From Planctomycetaceae bacterium (GTDB lineage: Bacteria > Planctomycetota > Planctomycetia > Planctomycetales > Planctomycetaceae), in the NCBI GenBank assembly GCA_020426505.1, contig JAGQPX010000012.1, positions 1-64,000 of the forward strand: a stretch of 64,000 nt of DNA, given 5' to 3'. Position 1 is the stretch's first letter; the number at the start of each line of letters is the position of its first letter. Below are positions 38,051 through 45,099 of the stretch, piece by piece. A program made the translations under genes and the position numbers. The notes under the pieces were generated by a model. The model did no database searches. It was not told where the DNA came from and saw only the letters and a program-made list of their open reading frames with translations.

Positions 38051-39499
38051 ATGAAGTTATGGAATGACGATCTTCGTATCTGCCCAAAGTGTAAATCCAA
38101 GGTGGAACTCCCAGACGAGCCACACACTCAGTGCAAGTCGTGTGGGAAGCAAGTATGGTTTTTCAACTATCGAAAACTGAAGACGCCTCCAGCTGTACCT
38201 CCGCCGTTACCATCTAGCCTTTGGCAGAATCCGACGACGACGTTACTTCTACTTGCTGCAGGGCTGTTTGCCTTTGTCACGCTCGTGGGAATCTCAAAGG
38301 GACTCGTCGTAGCTTCGGCTTGCAGTTTGGCGGCGATTGGTTTCGCAGTGTTTGGATTCGTGCGTCATGCAGAAACACTGAAACTCGAAGAACAACTTAC
38401 ACACGCGGATGAGCTTCAGGCGTACGCCGAATCGATGCATGGACGTGTCAACGAGTTAACTCAACGGTACATTGCATTGCTCAAGACCGGAGACACACGC
38501 ATCGAGCACTACTACCGAGAGGTGTATGTTCAGGCAGAACAGAAGAAGCACCAAGCCGAAGGTTTGCTCGAAAAGGCTCGCATGGAACGAGCGGCTGCCC
38601 AGAGTGTGGAGGATCGTATCTACCATATGGCTGATCGATTCATCCAGGATCACACAAAGTGGGTCTCGCAAAAGTTGCGGGCCGATCCAGAAAACTATCA
38701 GCGGAACAAAACGCAGCTCTCAAAGGCATTCGACTTTGTTGAAGGAGTCGGATACTCATTGCCAAAAGAGATTCGTAGAGAGGCACTGAGTAACTTGAAA
38801 TCCAGATACGCGGAGAAGACAAGAGAGCAAGCACTGAAGGACGAGCAAAAACGAATCAAGGCGCAAATGAGAGAAGAGGAACGAGCTCGAAGAGAACGTG
38901 AGCAGGCGATCCGCGAGGCCGAGGAACAAGAGATGTTTTTGCAACAACGTCTCCAAGAGGCGCTTCAGCAACAGACCGATGCTCACGGTGAAGAGATTGC
39001 GGAGCTTCAACGACAATTGGCCGATGCTCAGGCAAGCTCAGAGCGTGCGAAGTCGATGGCTCAGTTGACGAAAACTGGTCATGTTTACGTCCTTTCAAAT
39101 ATCGGGTCGTTCGGAAAGGACATCTTCAAGGTCGGCATGACACGTCGGCTCGACCCATCTCTTCGCGTCAAAGAGCTTGGCGATGCGAGTGTACCGTTTC
39201 CGTTCGACGTGCATGCAATGTTCTCCTGTGATGACGCCCCGACACTGGAGAATATGCTTCACAGAGAGCTGACACAGTACCGGGTCAATCGAGTCAACCT
39301 ACGCAAGGAGTATTTTCAGGTCGACCTGTCGGAAATTGTTTCGGCTGTCGAGAAGTACCACGGAACCATTGAATACGTCGCTGAACCTGAGGCTCTGGAG
39401 TATTACGAATCTCAAGACATTCGACCTGAAGACCTGATTGAATGGGAGGCCGAGCTTGCCGAGATGGGAATCGACATTGATGACGATGAAGACTCTTGA
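38051..39499 (+). CDS. Membrane-anchored zinc-ribbon/coiled-coil/GIY-YIG (T5orf172-Mug113) protein
   Basis: A 482-residue protein. A zinc ribbon (Cys11, Cys14, Cys28, Cys31) is followed by two adjacent membrane spans near residues 58-110 (TTTLLLLAAGLFAFVTLVG and SACSLAAIGFAVFGFV). Residues 115-335 are largely coiled coil, very rich in Arg, Glu and Gln. The C terminus is a GIY-YIG-superfamily domain of the T5orf172/Mug113 kind: GHVYVLSN near residue 343, DIFKVGMTRRLDP, and a downstream EYFQVDLSEI segment. DUF4041/Mug113 proteins share this coiled-coil/nuclease layout. The ATG at 38051 is used; a TTG at 38033 is open. Five bases separate its end from a convergent exonuclease gene. The 299 bases upstream hold no convincing gene. 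Confidence 0.85.
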   Translation: MKLWNDDLRICPKCKSKVELPDEPHTQCKSCGKQVWFFNYRKLKTPPAVPPPLPSSLWQNPTTTLLLLAAGLFAFVTLVGISKGLVVASACSLAAIGFAVFGFVRHAETLKLEEQLTHADELQAYAESMHGRVNELTQRYIALLKTGDTRIEHYYREVYVQAEQKKHQAEGLLEKARMERAAAQSVEDRIYHMADRFIQDHTKWVSQKLRADPENYQRNKTQLSKAFDFVEGVGYSLPKEIRREALSNLKSRYAEKTREQALKDEQKRIKAQMREEERARREREQAIREAEEQEMFLQQRLQEALQQQTDAHGEEIAELQRQLADAQASSERAKSMAQLTKTGHVYVLSNIGSFGKDIFKVGMTRRLDPSLRVKELGDASVPFPFDVHAMFSCDDAPTLENMLHRELTQYRVNRVNLRKEYFQVDLSEIVSAVEKYHGTIEYVAEPEALEYYESQDIRPEDLIEWEAELAEMGIDIDDDEDS

Positions 39500-39504
39500 T
39501 CTGG

Positions 39505-40461
39505 TCATTCTCCCGGAGCCCAGCCAAGTTGAGAGAGGCAACGGTGAAGCTTGCGGAGTTTTCTGAGCTCATCGTCATCCAGCCATTCATCATCAATGTA
39601 GCGTTCTATCGCACTTGAGAACACTTGGGCATGTAACGCTCTCAGGTGTTCCTTTTCCAGCGGCGAACGCTTTCTGATCTGCCGGATGTGTTGAAACTCA
39701 TCATCACTAATCTGAAGATCAGCTAAGACAGTTGTCAGAGCATCCCAATACTCAACATGAGCTGCCCGAATCGGATCAATCGGTGCCACAAAGTTGGCGC
39801 GTGAAATGAGTGGCGACGCTTGGGGCGTCAGGTTGAAATCAGCCGCTTTGGGAAGTGGATCAAGCTCGAAGCTGTCCACGAACTTGTACCTCCGTAACTT
39901 GGCCAACTCAGCAAATGTCTTCACACCACGCTCATCAAGCAGCGATGTGTAGGCTTGAAGGAGCTTGCTTGCCGCTAGTGCGTCCTGAGAAGCGATATGA
40001 CTGGCCTCATACGGAATCCCCAAAGCTCCACAGGCCTCATCGAGCTTGCACCTCTTGCCAAGCTCAAGCATGGGAAAGAGGTACATCAAACAAAAGTGAG
40101 GAGTCTCGTGAGTAATCCCGCTCCGGCTCAATTCGTATGACAGGAACTTGATGTCGAAATACACGTTGTAGGCAGCCAGGACGCAGCCCGACATCGCTTC
40201 GACAACGTCTCCAACGATGTCGGCAAACAGGGGAGCATCAGCGACGTCATCGTCAGTGATCCCATGAATCTTCGTTGCGGCCACCTTCCGTTCAGGGTGA
40301 ACGAGCGAGTCAAGCACAATTCGCGGTTCTTCTCCGGGGTCTTGCCGCATGATTGAGATTTCGACGACCCGATCTCGGCCCGGCGAGACTCCGGTTGTTT
40401 CGAGATCAATGACCGCAATAGGTGTGTCATCCAGTCTCAGGTCGGTAATTCCTGATGTCAT
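39505..40461 (-). CDS. DEDDh 3'-5' exonuclease (DnaQ-like) with C-terminal helical domain
   Basis: A 318-residue protein. Catalytic residues of the DEDDh family are in place: Asp19 and Glu21 in VIDLETTG, Asp103 in YNVYFDIKFL, and His155 with Asp160 in SHIASQDALA. These bind two metal ions and remove nucleotides from 3' ends. Residues 200-318 form a separate helical domain with DLQISDDEFQHIRQIRKRSP and IDDEWLDDDELRKLRKLHRC, which resembles TerB-like domains with an acidic EF-hand-like start. It is therefore more likely a DNA repair or defence exonuclease than the replicative epsilon subunit. It converges on the GIY-YIG gene in an AT-rich stretch. Confidence 0.88.
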   Translation of the reverse strand: MTSGITDLRLDDTPIAVIDLETTGVSPGRDRVVEISIMRQDPGEEPRIVLDSLVHPERKVAATKIHGITDDDVADAPLFADIVGDVVEAMSGCVLAAYNVYFDIKFLSYELSRSGITHETPHFCLMYLFPMLELGKRCKLDEACGALGIPYEASHIASQDALAASKLLQAYTSLLDERGVKTFAELAKLRRYKFVDSFELDPLPKAADFNLTPQASPLISRANFVAPIDPIRAAHVEYWDALTTVLADLQISDDEFQHIRQIRKRSPLEKEHLRALHAQVFSSAIERYIDDEWLDDDELRKLRKLHRCLSQLGWAPGE

Positions 40462-40690
40462 AGTATCGCCCCCCTACACAGTTACTCTTTACGGGGCAGG
40501 ATACCTGCTGGCAGTCTATTCACAATTCTGTTTATACCAAGAACTTGGAATATATAACCGAACACCACGGTTTGTCTCAGCTCGTGTCGAGAACCGACAG
40601 GAAGCGTTCCCTATGCTACTTGAAGTCAGACTCACAGGCCCTTCTTGGAAACGCATCTGGACTGTGCCACACAATTATCCCGGACGTCTC

Positions 40691-42595
40691 TCACATCCCC
40701 ACGGTTGTCGGCTCGCTGGTTTGCATGGCGATCATGGCAGCATATTTGCCGTCGGTGGTAAGGAGCTGGTCGTGGGTGCCGGTTTCGGTGATGCGGCCGT
40801 TTTCCATCACTACGATGCGGTCGGCGTGGGTGATCGTGCTGAGGCGGTGGGCGATCACGAAGCTGGTGCGGTTTTGCATCAGGGTGTGCAGGCTGGACTG
40901 GATCAGGCGTTCGCTTTGGGTGTCGAGGTTGCTGGTCGCTTCATCGAGAATCAGAATGCGAGGGTCAGCGAGGACAGCCCGGGCGATGGCGATGCGTTGG
41001 CGTTGTCCGCCGCTGAGCTTGACGCCTCGCTCGCCGATGATCGAGTCGAATCCGTGAGGCAACTCGTCGATGAACTCGGTCGCATTGGCGACGTCAGCCG
41101 CACTGCGAATCGCCTCAGGCGTGGCGTGACGTCTGCCGTAGCCGATGTTGGCGGAGAGCGTGCCGTCGAACAAAAACACGTCCTGCTCGACGATACCGAT
41201 CAGACTGCGGTAGGTCTCGACATCGAACTCACGAAGGTCACGCCCGTCGAGCAGAAGCCGGCCGGAGGTTGGGTCGTAGAAGCGGGCGACCAGATTGCAG
41301 ACGGTCGTCTTGCCGGCACCGCTCGGCCCGACGAAGGCGATCGTTTCGCCCGGTGCGACGTCCAGCGAAAAGTCCTCGATGGCGAAGGTGTCAGCCCCTG
41401 GGTAGCTGAAGCCGACGTTCTCGAAGGTGACTCGACCGGTAACGTCGGCTGAGGTCAGTCGAATCGAGTGCTCGTCCGGCTCCATTTCGCGGGATTCATC
41501 GAGCAGGTCAAGCACACGATCGAGGCCCGACAGACTTGTCTGGAAGTCGGTTGCACTTTGGGCCAGTGTCGCGATCGGGCCGAGCAGCATCACCAGATAG
41601 ACTAGAAACATCATCAGGTCCCCCAGCGTGAGTTGGCCCTGGAGCACCTGCCAGCCGCCGTAGAGCATGAGGATTGCCGAGGCCAGCGGGATGAGTGTCT
41701 CCCAGACGATCTCGACGATGCGGGCCCACCACCACGCATAGAGTTGCTGTCGGCCCATGAGATGATTGCCCCGCATCAGGCGATCGGTCTCCGATCGTTG
41801 TCGGCTGAAGGCCCGCACGACACGCATGCCGCCGAACGATTCGGTCGCGAGTGAGTCGACCTCCTCTCGTTGAGCACGGATGCGTTTGTGCTGGGGGCGG
41901 ATCTTGCTGATCCACGTGCGATGCGTGACGAACACCAGCGGCACCAGGACGATCGCCCCAAGAAGCAATCGCCAGTCGACCCAAGCGAGAACTGCCAGAC
42001 TGCCCAACAGTTGAATCACGGCCCGCCACGGGTTGTAGAGCATGCCGAACACGAGATCGCCGACCGCGTCCACGTCCTGCCGCAGGATGCTCGTCGCCCC
42101 ACCCGCCTTGAGTTCCTGCACCCGATGCAGCGGGAGTCGCAACGCGTGATCGAGGACTTGCCGGCGAACGGTCATCTGCACGAGCTTGGTCACCCGCGTG
42201 GCATGCCAGCGACCCCAGATGTGAAGCACGAGTTTGATGAATGAGATGGCCAGCACTCCCGCCGAGATCGCCAGTAACAGAGGCCACGGTTCACGAGGCA
42301 CCCATGCGGGTGTGGCGGCCGGGAGTGGTGTGTCGCCAAGGACCGAGTCGACGACGAACTTGGTGGCAGCTGGCGGGATGAGGGCCAGCAATGTGGCAAC
42401 GCTCAACGTCGACAGAGCAAACGCGACCGACAGCCGATGCCCGTCCAGCATGTGGAGGAAGCTGCGAATGAGCCCAAGGGCCGTTCGCTCACGACGCTTG
42501 GGGTGATGACCGCCCGGCTTATCCTCTCGCGGCTTGTGCAGCGAATCACGGTACGCATCGAACTGTTGACGACTGGCAAGGGGACGATCGGGCAT
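40691..42595 (-). CDS. ABC transporter, fused permease and ATPase (MsbA/LmrA type)
   Basis: A 634-residue half-transporter that would work as a homodimer. Residues about 50-360 form the six-helix exporter domain (LSTLSVATLLALIPPAATK, LLLGAIVLVPLVFV). The nucleotide-binding domain has Walker A GPSGAGKTT near residue 422, the Q-loop IGIVEQDVFLFDG, the signature LSGGQRQR near 529, Walker B ILILDEATSNLD near 550 and the H-loop IAHRLST near 578; all catalytic residues are present. Substrate is unknown; lipids, peptides or drugs are typical for this class. The N-terminal 45 residues are a basic cytoplasmic extension. It stands alone, with the lipB operon starting divergently. Confidence 0.95.
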   Translation of the reverse strand: MPDRPLASRQQFDAYRDSLHKPREDKPGGHHPKRRERTALGLIRSFLHMLDGHRLSVAFALSTLSVATLLALIPPAATKFVVDSVLGDTPLPAATPAWVPREPWPLLLAISAGVLAISFIKLVLHIWGRWHATRVTKLVQMTVRRQVLDHALRLPLHRVQELKAGGATSILRQDVDAVGDLVFGMLYNPWRAVIQLLGSLAVLAWVDWRLLLGAIVLVPLVFVTHRTWISKIRPQHKRIRAQREEVDSLATESFGGMRVVRAFSRQRSETDRLMRGNHLMGRQQLYAWWWARIVEIVWETLIPLASAILMLYGGWQVLQGQLTLGDLMMFLVYLVMLLGPIATLAQSATDFQTSLSGLDRVLDLLDESREMEPDEHSIRLTSADVTGRVTFENVGFSYPGADTFAIEDFSLDVAPGETIAFVGPSGAGKTTVCNLVARFYDPTSGRLLLDGRDLREFDVETYRSLIGIVEQDVFLFDGTLSANIGYGRRHATPEAIRSAADVANATEFIDELPHGFDSIIGERGVKLSGGQRQRIAIARAVLADPRILILDEATSNLDTQSERLIQSSLHTLMQNRTSFVIAHRLSTITHADRIVVMENGRITETGTHDQLLTTDGKYAAMIAMQTSEPTTVGM

Positions 42596-42926
42596 TGGGG
42601 GTCAACAGCGTTGAATTCTGGTCGGTTTCGCAACACTCAAGGTTAGGCCGGTTGGGCCGAGAAGTGAAGAGGGATTCGATCGAGATGCACTGCCACGTAG
42701 CTGAGCCAGCAGTTGGTTGCGAGTTTACAGAGCCCGAAGCGTTAGCGACGGGATAAGGCGACGTTTCACGCTACGGGACACGTCGCTGAGACTCCGGGCT
42801 CTGATGCCAAGTGGCCGTGATCGAGTTGCGTTCCATGAAAAAGAAGTCGTGGTCAATACGGCTCATTGTCGCTTCTCATCAAGGGTTGTAGAATCAGGAC
42901 TGTTATTCGTTAGGACTCAAGAATCA
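42596..42926. other. Divergent intergenic region with a palindromic repeat
   Basis: This gap between the ABC exporter and lipB contains no convincing gene. It holds the hairpin repeat at 42729-42802. An in-frame extension of lipB upstream to 42717 runs across that repeat and is not believed. Confidence 0.6.
42729..42802. repeat. GAGCCCGAAGCGTTAGCGAC palindromic repeat
   Basis: Arms 42729-42749 (AGAGCCCGAAGCGTTAGCGA plus C) and 42782-42802 match as an inverted repeat at 17 of 21 positions. The loop contains GGGATAAGGCGACG and CGCTACGGGACAC. The sequence resembles 'gagcccg(a/c)agcgt(t/c)agc(g/a)a(c)ggg' interspersed repeats that I associate with planctomycete genomes, although I cannot verify that here. 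Confidence 0.65.
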
Positions 42927-43673
42927 ATGTCATCCGCCTCTTTCAACTGGACACCTGCTGCGGCCCGTGCCGCGTCGCTGGAGGTGTATCTGTTGGGGAC
43001 GGTCGACTTCGACGCGGCCATCGCCTTGCAGGAGCGGCTGGTCTACGAGGTAAGTGGTCGGGCCGATCAACAGGGAGTCTTGTTGTTGTGTGAGCATCCG
43101 CCCGTGATCACCATGGGACGCGAGGCGAGCCGATCGCATGTGATTGCAGACCCGCATGACCTCGCAGCGTGTGAAATCGACGTCCGCTGGGTCGCACGCG
43201 GCGGCGGAGCGTTCGTCCATGCCCCCGGTCAGTTGGCCGTGTATCCCATCCTGCCGCTCGACCGACTCGGTTGCAGGTTGATGTCGTTTCGGGAGCGCCT
43301 CGAAGTCGCGATCGCAGACACCTGTAGAGACGTGATGATGACCGTCAAACGGACGAGCGACTCGCCCGGCGTGTGGTGTCGCGGCGGCCAACTGGCCTCT
43401 TTCGGCGCAGCAGTCAAGAGTTGGGTGAGCTATCACGGGGCGTACCTCAACGTCTCGCCCGATCACAGTTTTCTGTCGATGGTGGAGTCGTCGCCAGTCG
43501 GCGAGCGATTGACATCGTTAGAAGCTCAGCTCAAACGACCCGTCCCTATGCACCGCGTGCGTGAGTCGGTGATTCAGAACGTCGCCAGTGTGTTCGACTA
43601 CGATCGTTTCCACATCTACACAGGTCATCCGCTGCTCAAGCGGACCACACGGAAGGTCTGCCAACATGCTTGA
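42927..43673 (+). CDS. lipB: LipB-family octanoyltransferase lacking the catalytic dyad
   Basis: A 248-residue protein of the biotin/lipoate transferase fold. LipB normally moves octanoyl groups from acyl carrier protein to lipoyl domains. The ATG at 42927 (MSSASFNW) is used because the longer frame crosses a repeat. Family landmarks are CEHPPVITMGR, RGGGAFVHAPGQLAVYPI (normally RGGxxTxHGPGQ), SPGVW and SYHGAYLNV. However, the position of the catalytic lysine (E. coli Lys135) is Gln155 in GGQLASFG, and the catalytic cysteine (E. coli Cys169, in PCG) falls on Ser188/Ser189 in VESSPVGER. Cys151 in GVWC is the only nearby thiol. It overlaps lipA by eight bases, so family membership is well supported but activity is doubtful. 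Confidence 0.85.
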   Translation: MSSASFNWTPAAARAASLEVYLLGTVDFDAAIALQERLVYEVSGRADQQGVLLLCEHPPVITMGREASRSHVIADPHDLAACEIDVRWVARGGGAFVHAPGQLAVYPILPLDRLGCRLMSFRERLEVAIADTCRDVMMTVKRTSDSPGVWCRGGQLASFGAAVKSWVSYHGAYLNVSPDHSFLSMVESSPVGERLTSLEAQLKRPVPMHRVRESVIQNVASVFDYDRFHIYTGHPLLKRTTRKVCQHA

Positions 43674-44628
43674 GTTGCCGGTCATCGAAGTCGGGAGTGG
43701 GAACGGGGAATACGGAAGTGATAAACCCGATCCGCATTCCGCATTCGCCGTTCCGCATTCGGCCGCGCAACGGCGACGTCTCCCCAAGTGGCTCAAACGC
43801 CCATTGCCGTCGGCGGGCATGGCATACACCAGCGATGTCATCGAGGACCTCAAACTTGAGACGGTCTGCGAGAGTGCGAAGTGCCCCAACCGCACCGAGT
43901 GCTGGTCGCAAAGGACGGCGACGTTCATGATCCTGGGGAACGTCTGCACAAGGCCGTGTGGGTTCTGCTCGGTCCCGCGAGGCAAGACAGAGGCGATCGA
44001 AGTCGACGAGCCGGAACGTGTGGCAGAGGCCGCCAAACGCCTCGGGTTGGAACACGTCGTGATCACATGTGTAACGCGTGACGATTTGCCGGACGGCGGC
44101 GCCGAGCACTTTTACCGTTGCGTGCTTGAGGTTCGCCGACAGACCGGAGCAGCCGTCGAAGTGCTGACGTCCGACTTTCTCGGCAACCGAGCAGCCATCT
44201 CCCGCGTCGTCGAGGCACAGCCGGACGTTTTCAATCACAACACGGAGACGGTCCCCCGTCTGTACGACCGTGTCCGTCGCAATGCGGAGTATCAGCGGAC
44301 GCTTGATCTGCTCAAACAGGTGAAGGACGAAGCCCCTCACATGGGGACCAAGAGCGGCCTCATGCTTGGCCTCGGCGAGACGGCTGACGAAGTCCTGGAC
44401 GTCGCAGCCGACCTGCGCGAAGTCGGCGTCGACATGCTGACCATCGGTCAATACCTGCAACCCAGCCCGGACCGTCTCCCGGTCGAACGCTACTGGACCC
44501 CCGAAGAGTTCGACGAGATCGGCGAGCAGTGTCGGCGACTGGGCTACTCCCTCGTCGCCAGCGGCCCCTTCGTGCGGTCGTCCTATCACGCCGGTGAGAT
44601 GGCGGACGTGTTGAACCAATCAGCGTGA
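43666..44628 (+). CDS. lipA: Lipoyl synthase (radical SAM)
   Basis: A 320-residue lipoyl synthase, which inserts two sulfurs into protein-bound octanoyl groups. Both iron-sulfur clusters are accounted for: the auxiliary-cluster motif CESAKCPNRTEC and the radical-SAM motif CTRPCGFC; the auxiliary-cluster serine is in the C-terminal RSSYHAGE. The substrate-channel segments DDLPDGGAEHF and FNHNTETVPRLY are also intact. The ATG at 43666 lies inside the end of lipB, overlapping by eight bases. Residues 9-33 (beginning VGSGNGEYG and ending PHSAFAVPHSA) are absent from typical LipA proteins and are encoded by a microrepeat, splitting the normal ELPVIE ... RLPKWLKRPLP leader. Confidence 0.96.
   Translation: MLELPVIEVGSGNGEYGSDKPDPHSAFAVPHSAAQRRRLPKWLKRPLPSAGMAYTSDVIEDLKLETVCESAKCPNRTECWSQRTATFMILGNVCTRPCGFCSVPRGKTEAIEVDEPERVAEAAKRLGLEHVVITCVTRDDLPDGGAEHFYRCVLEVRRQTGAAVEVLTSDFLGNRAAISRVVEAQPDVFNHNTETVPRLYDRVRRNAEYQRTLDLLKQVKDEAPHMGTKSGLMLGLGETADEVLDVAADLREVGVDMLTIGQYLQPSPDRLPVERYWTPEEFDEIGEQCRRLGYSLVASGPFVRSSYHAGEMADVLNQSA
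43690..43764 (+). repeat. Translated microrepeat inside lipA
   Basis: About 75 bases inserted in frame near the start of lipA. The left part is GGGAGTGGGAACGGGGAATA-like and the right part is a tandem CCGCATT(C/-) word (tccgcattccgcattcgcc, then gttccgcattcgg). The composition and direct repetition differ from the flanking coding DNA. It adds 25 codons without breaking the gene. Confidence 0.7.
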
Positions 44629-44698
44629 CGTCCGAACATCGCTTGCGGCTTAGCGCGACAGAAAAACGTCCAATCATCTCGAAACCGCACGTACCTTC

Positions 44699-44944
44699 GT
44701 GAACTCCCCAATCATTCTCCCTGACCTAGGCGAGGGCGATCAACCCATTCGACTTGCCCAATGGTTGGTCGAATCAGGGGACACGGTCGTCGAAGGAGAC
44801 CGCGTGGTGGAGGTGCTTGTGGGGGGCGTGTTGTTTCATGTCGCGTCGCCGACTGATGGCGTGGTGCGGCGAACGATCGAGTCGGAGGGGACGTTGCTGG
44901 TGCCGGGCACCGAATTGGGATTGATCGTTCAAGAGTCGCGCTAA
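44699..44944 (+). CDS. Lipoyl/biotinyl-like domain protein without any lysine
   Basis: An 81-residue stand-alone biotinyl/lipoyl-fold domain (start GTG, MNSPIILPDLGEGDQP). The pattern IILPDLGEGD, LVESGDTVVEGDRVVEV and SPTDGVVRRTI matches E2-component lipoyl domains closely. At the hairpin that normally reads (E/T)DKA, the sequence is LVGGVL, with Gly42 at the position of the modified lysine. The whole protein contains no lysine, so it cannot be lipoylated or biotinylated in the usual way. It starts 70 bases after lipA. It may be an unmodified structural domain, an inhibitor or decoy, or a non-covalent partner; there is no direct evidence for any of these. Confidence 0.8.
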   Translation: MNSPIILPDLGEGDQPIRLAQWLVESGDTVVEGDRVVEVLVGGVLFHVASPTDGVVRRTIESEGTLLVPGTELGLIVQESR

Positions 44945-45099
44945 GCCGCAAGCATTGATCTGGCGCGGGTGAAATCGTTGCGAAATCGAAGAGAGACAGA
45001 TTCCTCTGGAACTTTTCTCGCTGGGCAACTATCTAACGCGGAAGACTCGCGCGTGATGGTTCGTGCGGGTGATTCGGTTCTCTTGCTGGGACTCACGCC

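Noticed and set aside
37870-38067. 65-codon ORF before the GIY-YIG gene
   Set aside because: No ribosome site, overlaps the expected promoter and start, and the product has no protein-like pattern.
40349-41452. Plus-strand ORF of 367 codons opposite the ABC transporter
   Set aside because: It mirrors the conserved ATPase domain read on the other strand, and the transporter motifs are all intact.
42717-42926. Upstream extension of lipB
   Set aside because: It runs through a palindromic repeat and lies ahead of the normal LipB N terminus.
43636-44619. Minus-strand ORF of 327 codons over lipA
   Set aside because: Shadow of lipA, whose cysteine motifs are unambiguous.
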